The notes below the pieces were generated by a model. It made no database searches and was not told the DNA's origin. It was given only the letters and a program-made list of their open reading frames with translations. The position numbers were made by a program, and so were the translations under genes. A DNA stretch of 64,000 nt, taken from the NCBI GenBank assembly GCA_002695065.1, contig NZNW01000132.1:1-64000 (forward strand), written 5' to 3'. The stretch is from Salinicola sp. (GTDB lineage Bacteria; Pseudomonadota; Gammaproteobacteria; Pseudomonadales; Halomonadaceae). Below are positions 17,854-26,504 of the stretch, piece by piece (the first letter of the stretch is position 1; each line of letters starts with the position of its first letter).

Positions 17854-18465
17854 ATGGCTCATAGCTTACCGTCGCTACCCTACGCCTATGACGCGCTGGA
17901 ACCCAAGATCGACGCGATGACGATGGAGATTCACCACACTCGTCACCATCAGACCTACATCAACAACCTCAATGCCGCACTGGAAGGTACGGGGCTCGAG
18001 GATGTGCCGGTCGACAAGCTGATGGCCGATATCGACAAGGTGCCGCAGGACAAGCGCCAGGCTGTCATCAACAACGGTGGCGGCCATGCCAACCACTCCC
18101 TGTTCTGGACCGTGATGTCCAAGGATGGCGGTGGCGAGCCGACCGGCAAGGTGGGCGAAGCCATCCAGAGCGAGCTGGGCGGCTACGAGACCTTCAAGGA
18201 AGAGTTCAAGAAAGCGGCCACCGGTCGTTTCGGTAGTGGCTGGGCTTGGCTGGTGGTGACGCCGGAGAAGAAGCTCAAGGTCATCAACACCCTGAACCAG
18301 GACAGCCCGCTGATGGAAGGTCTGACGCCGATTCTGGGGCTGGACGTGTGGGAACACGCCTACTATCTGAAGTATCAGAACAAGCGTCCGGACTACATCG
18401 CAGCGTTCTTCGACGTCATCAACTGGGATGAAGTCAACCGCCGCTACGCCGAAGCCATCGCCTGA
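17854..18465 (+). CDS. sodA: Superoxide dismutase, manganese type
   Basis: This 203-residue cytoplasmic enzyme converts superoxide to hydrogen peroxide and oxygen. Metal ligands are visible: His in [12 protein letters not shown], His in NHSLFW and the Asp/His pair in DVWEHAYY. The segment [11 protein letters not shown] and the FGSGWAWLV motif match Mn-SodA rather than the Fe-SodB form (which has AQVWNHTFYW). The ATG at 17854 has GGGAG 8 bases upstream. A sigma-70 promoter and a downstream hairpin mark it as a single-gene unit. Confidence 0.93.
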   Translation: MAHSLPSLPYAYDALEPKIDAMTMEIHHTRHHQTYINNLNAALEGTGLEDVPVDKLMADIDKVPQDKRQAVINNGGGHANHSLFWTVMSKDGGGEPTGKVGEAIQSELGGYETFKEEFKKAATGRFGSGWAWLVVTPEKKLKVINTLNQDSPLMEGLTPILGLDVWEHAYYLKYQNKRPDYIAAFFDVINWDEVNRRYAEAIA

Positions 18466-18499
18466 TCGACAGGCCGATGTTACCGGCGTAAGCCGTCCC

Positions 18500-18530
18500 A
18501 AGATGCCTCCGCTCCCCGGGGGCATCTTGC
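18500..18530 (+). terminator. Hairpin terminator after sodA
   Basis: CAAGATGCC (18500-18508) pairs exactly with GGCATCTTG (18522-18530). Only a short, weak T stretch follows, so termination may be partial or Rho-assisted. Confidence 0.6.
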
Positions 18531-18643
18531 GTTGATTCCCGCCTCGGCAAGGATTCCCCCCTCAGCGGCTTTTCTGGTACGCTGACCGCGCTGGCGTCCT
18601 GCCGGCTCAGTTCATCGACCCACCCTCGCGACGATCCGACACC

Positions 18644-19693
18644 ATGACTGCACAACGCTGCGACGCCACGCTGACGCTTACCGATGTGAATGATTTTCGA
18701 TTGCGCCTGATAGCGTTTCTGGATGAGTACGACGTGGCCTATCGCAGCGACGAGCGCCAGGTGGCGATCGACCTGCCGGGTGGGGAAGCGCGCTTCTCGG
18801 TGAGCCGGGTCGGTCTTCATCTCGAGGCCGAAGCCGACGCGAGGGACGGCCTGGAAACGCTGCGCGGGATCATTGAACACTACGTCGCGCTGTTCGCCGG
18901 CGACAACGCACTGCCGCTGCACTGGCATGGAGACGTGGTGGCGGCGCCGACCTTTGCCAACTTCCGCGAGATGCGGGTTGCCCGGATCGAGGAGCTGAGC
19001 CCCAGCATCCGCCGCCTGACGCTGACCGGCGAGAACCTGGCGCGCTTCGATCACCCGGAAGAGTGGCACGTGCGGCTGCATTTTCCGCCGCCCGGTATCG
19101 ACCGTCCCCAGTGGCCGCGCCCCACGGCGGAAGGCGGTACCCAGTGGCCGCCGGAAGATCGACGGGCCGAGATTCGCTACTACACCATCCGCCGGCTGGA
19201 CGTCGCCAGCGGCGAGGTGGATATCGATTTTCTGCTGCACGAAGCGCCGGGGCCGGGGGGCGATTTCGCCCGCCGGGCCAAGCCGGGGGACATCTGCGGC
19301 ATGGCCGGCCCCTACGGGCGGGGCGTCGCCGAGGCGTCGCACTATCTGCTGGCCGGTGACGAGACCGCCATTCCCGCCATCGCGCGATTGCTGGAAACGC
19401 TGCCGGCGAGCGCGCAGGTCGAGGCGTGGCTGGAGGTCGAATCGCCGGTGGATGAACTGGAGCTGCCGGTCGCCGATCACTGCCGCATCAGCTGGCGTCA
19501 CCGCTGTCGTGGTCACGCACCCAGCGAACAGCTTGCCTCGGCGGTGGTCGAGGCGATGCCCGACACCCGCGACGATCTGTTCGTCTGGTTCGCCGGCGAA
19601 GCCGATGTCAGCCAGCGCCTGAGAAAACGGCTCAAGCAGGAGTTCGGGCTGCAGAAGGGGCAGCATCTGGTTACGGGCTACTGGAAACGCTGA
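18644..19693 (+). CDS. Siderophore-interacting FAD-binding protein with N-terminal DUF2218 domain
   Basis: This 349-residue protein fuses a DUF2218 domain (about residues 8-95) to a siderophore-interacting flavoreductase domain (about 105-349, ViuB/YqjH type). The flavin-binding RYYTIRRLD is followed by an acidic/His segment, and the protein ends in the conserved EFGLQKGQHLVTGYWKR. Such enzymes reduce ferric siderophores inside the cell to release iron. No siderophore receptor or synthesis gene and no Fur box are visible beside it. Its stop codon overlaps the left arm of a 161-bp palindromic element. Confidence 0.85.
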   Translation: MTAQRCDATLTLTDVNDFRLRLIAFLDEYDVAYRSDERQVAIDLPGGEARFSVSRVGLHLEAEADARDGLETLRGIIEHYVALFAGDNALPLHWHGDVVAAPTFANFREMRVARIEELSPSIRRLTLTGENLARFDHPEEWHVRLHFPPPGIDRPQWPRPTAEGGTQWPPEDRRAEIRYYTIRRLDVASGEVDIDFLLHEAPGPGGDFARRAKPGDICGMAGPYGRGVAEASHYLLAGDETAIPAIARLLETLPASAQVEAWLEVESPVDELELPVADHCRISWRHRCRGHAPSEQLASAVVEAMPDTRDDLFVWFAGEADVSQRLRKRLKQEFGLQKGQHLVTGYWKR

Positions 19694-19852
19694 GCTTCGT
19701 CTGAAAAATGTCTGCGCTCGCCCATACGGCGTTAAAAATCGGCTGGAACGCCAGCCCGGTCAAAGTGCTCATTTACACCCACGTAAACTCCGCTTTTTTC
19801 GCCAATTTTTGCCTTGTCTGGCCATCGCTCGCCGTTTTTTCAGACGAAGCTC
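19692..19852. repeat. 161-bp palindromic element with perfect 17-bp terminal inverted repeats
   Basis: GAGCTTCGTCTGAAAAA (19692-19708) is the exact reverse complement of bases 19836-19852. Inside are a perfect hairpin GGCTGG-AACG-CCAGCC (19741-19756), the inverted pair TTTAC/GTAAA (19772-19787) close to the centre, and further imperfect pairing (AAAAATCGGC against GCCAATTTTT). It contains no gene. It fills the whole gap between two convergent genes, overlapping one stop codon and ending 4 bases before the other. The architecture is that of a MITE or dispersed REP-like element. Confidence 0.85.
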
Positions 19853-19856
19853 GGGC

Positions 19857-20705
19857 TCATTTAGCCCTATCGAGTACCAGCAGCGGGTCGATGCGGGTAT
19901 CGAACCAGTTCATGCCCCAGTGCAGGTGGGGCCCGGTGGCGCGCCCGGTCGATCCCACCGCGCCGATCACCTCTCCCTGCTCGACGCGATCGCCGACCTT
20001 CACGTCGATCCGTGACAGATGCAGGAAGTTGGAGCTGATGCCGTAACCGTGATCGAGCAGCACCGTACCGCCGGTCAGGTAGAGATCGTCGGCAAAGGTG
20101 ATCACGCCGCTGGCCGGCGCCTTGACCGGCGTACCCTCGGCGGCGGCGATGTCCATGCCCGAATGCGCCGATCCCGGCGTGCCGTTATAGATGCGCTGGT
20201 TGCCGAAACGCCCGCTGATGCGCCCTTCCACCGGCCAGATGAAGGTCTGGGCGAAACCCACCCGGTCGTCGTTGCGCGCACGCTCGGCGCTGACGGCGGC
20301 CTGCTCGCGCTGGATACGCCGGGCGATCTCCGGCGGCGGCGAGACGGTCCTGGGCGGCACGCCGTCGATGCGTTCGATCGGCCAGTCCCGAGGCGTGATC
20401 GCGACCGCGACGTTCTGCCGGCGGCCATCCGGGGTGGTGATCGACACCGTCTGACGACCGCTGGCATCGCGCCCGACGCCGAACACCACGGTGCCGTAAC
20501 CGGTGACCCTGAGATCGTGCCCCGCCACCGAGACCTGGCTGCCGGGCGGCACCCGACCGATCACCATCGAGCCCTGCTGGACGCTGTCGGGGAAGGTGAT
20601 CGGAACCGTATCGGCCCGAGTCTCGAGCGTGACGCCCGCCAGCAGCAGCAGCATGAAGACGGTGGCGCCGACTCGTCGGCGCCACCAGAGAAAGGAAGGA
20701 ATCAT
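19857..20705 (-). CDS. M23 family metallopeptidase, cell-wall endopeptidase
   Basis: This protein is about 282 residues. A signal peptide (MIPSFLWWRRR followed by VGATVFMLLLLAGVTLETRA) leads to a beta-rich region and a C-terminal LytM/M23 domain with zinc ligands in HSGMDIAAAEG and HLHWGMNW. It should act in the periplasm on peptidoglycan cross-bridges. All zinc-binding residues (HxxxD and HxH) are present, so it is likely active and not an EnvC/NlpD-type regulator. The start is chosen to expose the signal peptide; an in-frame start at 20774 would add 23 residues. Confidence 0.85.
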   Translation of the reverse strand: MIPSFLWWRRRVGATVFMLLLLAGVTLETRADTVPITFPDSVQQGSMVIGRVPPGSQVSVAGHDLRVTGYGTVVFGVGRDASGRQTVSITTPDGRRQNVAVAITPRDWPIERIDGVPPRTVSPPPEIARRIQREQAAVSAERARNDDRVGFAQTFIWPVEGRISGRFGNQRIYNGTPGSAHSGMDIAAAEGTPVKAPASGVITFADDLYLTGGTVLLDHGYGISSNFLHLSRIDVKVGDRVEQGEVIGAVGSTGRATGPHLHWGMNWFDTRIDPLLVLDRAK

Positions 20706-20800
20706 CGCCACCTGTCGGCACTCCGTATCGCGGGATGCCGCCACCATAACCCGATGTGCCGTGCGGTTCATCATGCGCCGCGATGGCCCCTGAAACTCTC

Positions 20801-22471
20801 CTAGAACGACTCCCAGTCGTCGCTATCGCTCGACGTCGACCGTGTCGCGGTCGCGGCACCCGGCGATGATGCTGCCGCCAATGCCGGCGTCGTGGTCGAG
20901 GGGGATGGCGAACGATAGCGCGACACCCTCTCGTCGTATTCGACGTCGGCGATCTTGAACCCGGCCAGTGCCCGTTCCAGCGTCGCCACCTGCGCATTGA
21001 GCGTGGCGGCGGCGGCCGAGGCCTGCTGCACCAGCGAGGCGTTCTGCTGGGTGACGTGATCCATCTGCACCACGGCCTCGTTGACCTGGTCGATACCGTT
21101 GGACTGTTCGCCGGACGCGATCGAGATCTCCTCGATCAGATCGGTCATGCGGGCGACCGAGTCCACGGCGCGACGAATGGTCTCGCCGGCCTGGCCGACG
21201 ATCTCGGAGCCGGCATCGATCCTGCGATTCGAGGCGTCGATCAGCTCGCGGATCTCGCGGGAGGCATCGGCGCTGCGGCTGGCCAGCGTGCGGACTTCAT
21301 TGGCGACGACTGCGAAGCCCCTGCCCTGCTCGCCGGCCCGGGCGGCTTCCACGGAGGCGTTGAGCGCCAGGATATTGGTCTGGAAGGCGATCGAGTCGAT
21401 CACGCCGACGATCTCGGTGACCCGGCGCGAACTGTCGGTGATGCCCTGCATGGTCGAGACGACCTGATCCATCATCTCGCCGCCCTCTGCGGCGGTGTTG
21501 CGTGCCTCGCCGGCCAGGCCGCTCGCCTGGCGGGCGTTGTCGGCGTTCTGGCGCACGGTCTGGGTCAACTCCTCCATGCTGGAGGCGGTCTCGCCGATGG
21601 ACGCCGCCTGCTGCTCGGTTCGCGCCGCCAGATCCTGATTGCCGCTGTGAATCTGGCCCACGCCGACGGTGATGGTGGTCGAGGCGTGGCGAACGTTGGC
21701 CATCGATTCGGCCAGGTGAATCCGCATGCCCTCGATGGCCGCGAGCAGGCTGCGTCGGTCGCCGGATTTGACCTGCAGCGCGGTGGTGAGATCGCCCTCG
21801 GCCATGCCCCGGATCGCATCGCGCGCCTGGCGCGGATCGCCCCCCAGGTCGCCCAGCACGTTGCGGATGATCCAGCCCATGAGCAGCGTGATGATGATGC
21901 CGATGACACCGGCGATCAGGCTCATCTTCAACACGCCGGCCCAGAATGCGTGCTGGATGTCGCTGATATAGACGTTGGCGGCGAGGTACCAGTCCCACTC
22001 GGGGACGTAGCGCACGTAGTTGAGGCGCGATACGTCCTGGCCATCGGCATTGGTGGAGGTGTACTCCAGCGTGCCGTCGTCGGGGGAGTCCGCCAGCGCC
22101 TTGAGCTCGCGATAGAAGTAGACGCCGTTGTCGTCGCGGAAACCGCTCATGTCCGTGCCGATGTCGCGCTTGGGGTGATAGACCAGATGAATATCGCTAT
22201 CGAAGGCGTAGACATAGCTGCCGTCGAGATCCAGCGCCGACAGGTTCCTGCGGGCGAAGCCCTTGGCGGCGTCCTCGGAGAACTCGCCATCGTTGGCGCG
22301 CTGGACATAGCGCTCGACCAGCGTCTGGGCGCTGGCCACGAAGCTCTTGAGACTGCTGACGCGCTCGGCCATCAGCGTCTCGCGCTTTTCCAGGGCCATC
22401 CAGCCCACCAGAATCAGCATGCCCAGCCACATCAGGCCAACCGTGATCCAGAGTTTTCGTCGCATCGTCAT
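20801..22471 (-). CDS. Methyl-accepting chemotaxis protein with periplasmic Cache-type sensor
   Basis: This transmembrane chemoreceptor of 556 residues has a first membrane helix at about 9-28, a periplasmic single-Cache domain ([28 protein letters not shown]), a second helix at about 185-205, a HAMP segment and a signalling domain with the hairpin tip [38 protein letters not shown]. It ends in DWESF, which matches the xWE(S/T)F pentapeptide that tethers CheR and CheB to the receptors Tar and Tsr. Ligand class is unknown. The ATG at 22471 is preferred; a TTG at 22504 would add 11 residues. A sigma-28 promoter lies upstream. Confidence 0.92.
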   Translation of the reverse strand: MTMRRKLWITVGLMWLGMLILVGWMALEKRETLMAERVSSLKSFVASAQTLVERYVQRANDGEFSEDAAKGFARRNLSALDLDGSYVYAFDSDIHLVYHPKRDIGTDMSGFRDDNGVYFYRELKALADSPDDGTLEYTSTNADGQDVSRLNYVRYVPEWDWYLAANVYISDIQHAFWAGVLKMSLIAGVIGIIITLLMGWIIRNVLGDLGGDPRQARDAIRGMAEGDLTTALQVKSGDRRSLLAAIEGMRIHLAESMANVRHASTTITVGVGQIHSGNQDLAARTEQQAASIGETASSMEELTQTVRQNADNARQASGLAGEARNTAAEGGEMMDQVVSTMQGITDSSRRVTEIVGVIDSIAFQTNILALNASVEAARAGEQGRGFAVVANEVRTLASRSADASREIRELIDASNRRIDAGSEIVGQAGETIRRAVDSVARMTDLIEEISIASGEQSNGIDQVNEAVVQMDHVTQQNASLVQQASAAAATLNAQVATLERALAGFKIADVEYDERVSRYRSPSPSTTTPALAAASSPGAATATRSTSSDSDDWESF

Positions 22472-22540
22472 CTTCAGGGGCGTCCTTTTCTTCGCGAGAA
22501 GCAATTCATATAAACAACTAGTGGCTATGAACCGATCTCG

Positions 22541-22567
22541 TTATCGGCCGGGAACGCCGAAGATTGA
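22541..22567 (-). promoter_or_regulatory. Sigma-28 (FliA) type promoter of the chemoreceptor gene
   Basis: Read on the minus strand: TCAATCTT, an 11-base spacer and GCCGATAA. The -10 element is identical to the FliA consensus GCCGATAA, and the -35 element matches TAAAGTTT at 5 of 8 positions with the consensus spacing. It lies about 70 bases upstream of the chemoreceptor start, and motility genes of this class normally use this sigma factor. Confidence 0.75.
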
Positions 22568-22607
22568 GCGGGTATCGAAGGAGAGCGCCGAAAAAGGAGG
22601 GGATTGG

Positions 22608-23960
22608 TCAGGCTGATGTCGACGTATCGGAGGAGGGGGAGGTCGGCAGTGCGGGCGCCACGCGCGCCGCCGGGAACACGCAGCGGAAGCGCGCGCCGAG
22701 CCCCGGACGGCTGACGATTTCCAGGCTGGCGTCGTGACGCAGCAGCACATGCTTGACGATGGCCAGGCCCAGTCCCGTACCGCCGGTGGCGGCACTGCGA
22801 CCCTTGTCGACGCGATAGAAGCGCTCGGTCAGCCGCGGGATATGGATGGGGTCGAAACCGTCGCCGTTGTCTTCCACTTCGATGGCGGCGCCATCGTGCC
22901 AGGGCTTCCAGCGCAAGGTGATGGTACTGCCTTCCGGCGTGTAGCGAACGGCGTTGAAGACCAGGTTGGAGACGGCACTGCGTATCTCCTTGGTGTTCGC
23001 CAGCAGATGCCGCGACTCTTCGGCTTCTATCGACAACTGGTGGCGTTGTGCGCTCAACTCGCGGGCATCGGCGGCGATATCGTGGAGCAGGGCGGTCACG
23101 TCCAGGGTATCGCGGTCGTCGTCGGGGCTGTCGATCTCGAGCCGCGACAGCAGCAGCAGATCCTCGACCAGGTTCTGCATGCGCGTGGTCTGGGCCTGCA
23201 TCTGGCCGAACCCGCGCTGCCAGCGTTGGGGCAACTGGTCGGCATGATCCGAATAGGTTTCGAGATAGCCGGCCAGCACCGTCAGCGGCGTGCGCAGTTC
23301 ATGGGAGACGTTGGCGACGAAGTCGCGGCGCATCATCTCCAGTTGGTGCAGTCGGGTCACGTCCCGCGCCATCAGCAGGCGTTCGTTGTCGCCGAACAGG
23401 GTGAGATTGAACTGCAGGGTGCGGTTGGCCTGGACCGGGGAGGGAATCAGCAGCGGTTCGCGATAGTCGCCCGTCTCGAAGTAGGCGATGAAACGAGGGT
23501 CGCGCAGGAAGTTGGTGATCGGCTGCCCGCGGTCGTGATCGGGCTGCAGGCCGAGCATGTCGCAGGCCGCGCTGTTCCACCACTCGAGATCGCCCTGGGG
23601 ATCCAGCATCACCACGCTGTCGCGCATCGCCTCGCAGGAGTCCTGGATCCGCCGCAGGATGTCGCGCAGTCGCTGCTGCAGCTGGGTCTGCGCTTTCTGA
23701 TAGTGATACAGGCGGTCGAACAGATCGCCCCAGACGCCGGTACCGGGTGGTGGCGCCTCGCGGGGGTTCTTCAGCAGCCAGACATAGAGCATGCGCACGT
23801 GGCGCAGGTGCAGGAAGACATAGAGCCCCAGGCCGGCCGCCAGCCCCCATCCCATTCCGGCGAGCAGGTCGCCGCCCAGTTCGCCGAGCAACAGCCCCAT
23901 CGCGCCAAGCCCGAACAGCATGTAGCCGAGGCGCCACAGTTCGTTGATCCAGTAGCGCAC
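22608..23960 (-). CDS. phoR: Phosphate regulon sensor histidine kinase PhoR
   Basis: This 450-residue membrane kinase has two N-terminal hydrophobic segments (about residues 10-50), a linker, a PAS domain (about 105-190, MRDSVVMLDPQGDLEWWNSA) and a HisKA/HATPase core with the phosphorylated histidine in VSHELRTPLTVLAGYLE, N-box VSNLVFNAVRYTPEG and G-box GGTGLGLAIVKH. It phosphorylates PhoB when phosphate is scarce. It lies 8 bases downstream of phoB in the same operon. Confidence 0.95.
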   Translation of the reverse strand: MRYWINELWRLGYMLFGLGAMGLLLGELGGDLLAGMGWGLAAGLGLYVFLHLRHVRMLYVWLLKNPREAPPPGTGVWGDLFDRLYHYQKAQTQLQQRLRDILRRIQDSCEAMRDSVVMLDPQGDLEWWNSAACDMLGLQPDHDRGQPITNFLRDPRFIAYFETGDYREPLLIPSPVQANRTLQFNLTLFGDNERLLMARDVTRLHQLEMMRRDFVANVSHELRTPLTVLAGYLETYSDHADQLPQRWQRGFGQMQAQTTRMQNLVEDLLLLSRLEIDSPDDDRDTLDVTALLHDIAADARELSAQRHQLSIEAEESRHLLANTKEIRSAVSNLVFNAVRYTPEGSTITLRWKPWHDGAAIEVEDNGDGFDPIHIPRLTERFYRVDKGRSAATGGTGLGLAIVKHVLLRHDASLEIVSRPGLGARFRCVFPAARVAPALPTSPSSDTSTSA

Positions 23961-23968
23961 GTCCTGAC

Positions 23969-24658
23969 TTACTCCCTGATCGAAAAGCGGTAGCCGGTGC
24001 CGCGCACGGTCTGGACCAGATGCTGGTGCGCTTCGCCCAGGGACTTGCGCAGGCGCCGAATGTGGACGTCGACGGTACGCTCTTCCACGTACACGTTGCC
24101 GCCCCAGACCTGATCCAGCAACTGGCTACGGGTGTAGGCACGTTCCTGGTGGGTCATGAAGAACTGCAGCAGGCGATACTCGGTCGGGCCGATCTCCAGG
24201 GCGCCGCCGTTGGAGGTGACGCGGTGGCTGGAGGGATCGAGCCGCAGCCCCTCGACCTCGACCGCCTCCTCGATACCCGGCGGCGTGGCCCGGCGCAACA
24301 CCGCCTTGAGACGCGCCACCAGCTCGCGCGGTGAAAACGGCTTGGTGATGTAATCGTCGGCGCCGGCTTCCAGCCCCTGGACCTTGTTGTCCTCTTCACC
24401 CTTGGCGGTGAGCAGGATGATCGGCATCTCGGCGGTGGCCTCCTCGCGCTTCAGGCGGCGCGCGAGTTCGATGCCGCTGGTGCCGGGCATCATCCAGTCG
24501 AGCAGAATCAGGTCGGGTTTCTGGTCCAGCGCCATGGCGTGGCCGGTCTGGGCGTTGTCGGCTTCCAGTACGCGATAATCGGCCATTTCTAGGGCGACGG
24601 CGATCATTTCGCGGATGGATGACTCGTCGTCAACGATGAGTACGGTCTTGGAGCTCAT
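23969..24658 (-). CDS. phoB: Phosphate regulon response regulator PhoB
   Basis: This 229-residue OmpR-type regulator has a receiver domain with the acidic pair VDDE, the phosphorylation aspartate in LILLDWMMPG, the conserved threonine in LLTAKGEED and the lysine in ITKPFSP. The C-terminal winged helix binds Pho boxes (VDVHIRRLRKSLG, TVRGTGYRFS). The second in-frame ATG (24658) is taken as the start; the first is 6 bases earlier. An 11-bp phased Pho box array lies upstream, so autoregulation is expected. Confidence 0.95.
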   Translation of the reverse strand: MSSKTVLIVDDESSIREMIAVALEMADYRVLEADNAQTGHAMALDQKPDLILLDWMMPGTSGIELARRLKREEATAEMPIILLTAKGEEDNKVQGLEAGADDYITKPFSPRELVARLKAVLRRATPPGIEEAVEVEGLRLDPSSHRVTSNGGALEIGPTEYRLLQFFMTHQERAYTRSQLLDQVWGGNVYVEERTVDVHIRRLRKSLGEAHQHLVQTVRGTGYRFSIRE

Positions 24659-24733
24659 GCGCAATGCCTCGAGTGAGCCGCCGGTTAGCCTGGTTGCGTG
24701 GCGTCGATGACACCATCGGGCGTAGCTTCCGGC

Positions 24734-24785
24734 CGTGACAGAACGGTGACGATTACATCGTGAAAATATGACATCGATATGACAG
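24734..24785 (-). promoter_or_regulatory. Pho box array upstream of phoB
   Basis: On the minus strand TGTCAT occurs at two positions exactly 11 bases apart (CTGTCAT-ATCGA-TGTCAT, + coordinates 24768-24785). Continuing the 11-base phase gives a degenerate unit, then CGTCAC and TGTCAC (24734-24751). The first pair matches the PhoB consensus (two TGTCAT half-sites 11 bp apart) almost perfectly. The array sits between the ubiA stop and phoB, 76-127 bases from the phoB start. Confidence 0.85.
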
Positions 24786-24803
24786 CCGTGCCAATCGCAT
24801 CAT

Positions 24804-25715
24804 TCAGGTCGGTGGCCACAGGGCAAGCATCAGTCCCGCGAACAGCAGCAGCCCGGACCAGAAGTTGTTGAGAAAGGCGCGAAAGCAGGCGTCGCGCTCG
24901 CGTTCCCGGATCAGCCACTGCTGATAGACGAAGGTGGCCGCCATCGCGGCCAGGCCCAGCCAGAAGAATCCGCCCAGCTGGGTCCGCATGCCGATCCAGG
25001 TCAGCAGGGCCAGGGTCAGCACCTGTAGCAGGCCGATGATCCGTTTGTCCCACTGGCCGAACAGCCGCGCGGTGGACTTGATCCCGATCTTGATGTCGTC
25101 GTCGCGGTCGACCATCGCGTACTGGGTATCGTAGGCCACGGTCCAGGCAACGTTGGCGAGCAGCAGCAGCCACGCTTCCAGCGGTACCTCGCGGCTCACC
25201 GCCATGAACGCCATCGGGATGCTCCACGAGAACGCCATGCCCAGCACCACCTGCGGCAGATGGGTATAGCGCTTCATGAACGGATAGATCGCCGCCAGCG
25301 CGACGCCGACGAAGGAGAGCAGCACGGTGGCCAGGTTGGTGAAGCAGACCAGCACGAAAGCCAGCACCACCAGACCCGCGAACAGGATCCTGGCCTCCTG
25401 CTCGCTGATCCGTCCAGTCGCCAGCGGGCGCTCCCGGGTCCGCTTGACGTGGCCGTCCAGATGACGGTCGGCGTAGTCGTTGACGACGCAGCCGGCGGCG
25501 CGCATCAGGTAGACACCGATCACGAAGATGATCAGCGTGGCGCGATCCGGCAGCCCGTCGGCCGCCAGCCACAGCGCCCACAGCGTCGGCCACATCAAAA
25601 GCCAGGTGCCGATCGGCTTGTCGAGGCGCGTCAGGCGCAGAAAATCGGGCAGGCGGGCGAGGCCGCGGGGGGCTGGATTGCCGCTGGGAGTGGAAGGGGA
25701 ACCGGCGCTGGGCAT
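24804..25715 (-). CDS. ubiA: 4-hydroxybenzoate polyprenyltransferase UbiA
   Basis: This integral membrane enzyme of 303 residues attaches the polyprenyl tail to 4-hydroxybenzoate in ubiquinone synthesis. It has the two aspartate-rich magnesium/diphosphate motifs, NDYADRHLD (about residues 79-87) and [12 protein letters not shown] (about 198-209), and eight to nine hydrophobic helices. The N-terminal extension of about 20 residues is Pro/Ser-rich. It follows ubiC on the same strand with a gap of 102 bases. Confidence 0.95.
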   Translation of the reverse strand: MPSAGSPSTPSGNPAPRGLARLPDFLRLTRLDKPIGTWLLMWPTLWALWLAADGLPDRATLIIFVIGVYLMRAAGCVVNDYADRHLDGHVKRTRERPLATGRISEQEARILFAGLVVLAFVLVCFTNLATVLLSFVGVALAAIYPFMKRYTHLPQVVLGMAFSWSIPMAFMAVSREVPLEAWLLLLANVAWTVAYDTQYAMVDRDDDIKIGIKSTARLFGQWDKRIIGLLQVLTLALLTWIGMRTQLGGFFWLGLAAMAATFVYQQWLIRERERDACFRAFLNNFWSGLLLFAGLMLALWPPT

Positions 25716-25817
25716 ACGAATCTCCGAAACGGCAAGGCCTCTGAATCGGCAACGACTTTACTGCAACTGCGGCCTCGCTTCGAGGTGGGAACCGTGGTTC
25801 AGGTCTTGGATCGTCGT

Positions 25818-26426
25818 TCAGGGGGACGCAAGGCCCAGATCCTCCGCCATTTCATGCAGGAAGCACTCCTGCACCAGCAGCTGGAATCCTCCGTGGCGAA
25901 AGCGCGAACGACGCAGCCAGACGCCCTCGCCACCGGGCGAGAGCGGCGCGATCTCGATCGGATCGCGCTCGAGATCGGGCTGGGCGAAGAGCCAGCTGCC
26001 CAGCGAACGCTCTCCCAGCGTGCGCAGACGACGACAGCCGATACGATCCAGCGGGGCGATCGAACGCGCCGCCACCCACGGCCGCTCGCCGCTCATCAGC
26101 GTGACCTCGCGTATCCAGGCCACGGCGGTGGGAGGCAGGCCCAGGGCCTGGGCTTCGTCGCGGCGCGGTCGTTCGATGCCCTGGTGTACCAGCCTGACCC
26201 GAAAGGGGCGCTCTGAGGCCGCGATCAGCCGCGCGGTGAGCGAGTCGGTGGAAGCCACCCACTGCCACCAGGCGGCGGTCATGCGGGGGCGCCGCGTGGC
26301 TGCGGGGGCCCAGCGAATCCATCGCCAGGATCGTGCGGCGGGCGGAAGGGCATGGCAGTGACAGGCTGAGGGCACGCGAAACGACTCCATCAAGACGCAC
26401 CGGGGAAGCGCCGTGGAAAAAGCCAT
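25818..26426 (-). CDS. ubiC: Chorismate pyruvate-lyase UbiC
   Basis: UbiC makes 4-hydroxybenzoate from chorismate, the first step of ubiquinone synthesis. The 202-residue protein shows the family pattern WWQWVASTDSLTARL at about residues 53-67, WIREVTLMSGERPWVAARS at about 104-122 and a C-terminal FLHEM. The conserved Arg and Glu of the family lie in these segments. E. coli UbiC is 165 residues; a second in-frame ATG at 26390 would give 190. The gene precedes ubiA and is divergent from rubB, as in Pseudomonas. Confidence 0.85.
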   Translation of the reverse strand: MAFSTALPRCVLMESFRVPSACHCHALPPAARSWRWIRWAPAATRRPRMTAAWWQWVASTDSLTARLIAASERPFRVRLVHQGIERPRRDEAQALGLPPTAVAWIREVTLMSGERPWVAARSIAPLDRIGCRRLRTLGERSLGSWLFAQPDLERDPIEIAPLSPGGEGVWLRRSRFRHGGFQLLVQECFLHEMAEDLGLASP

Positions 26427-26504
26427 GAACCACCGGGACGGCGCGGGTCGAAGGCGGCGTAGTGTAACATGAGGCCTCGAGACGACCGACCGAACGAGCC
26501 CTCA

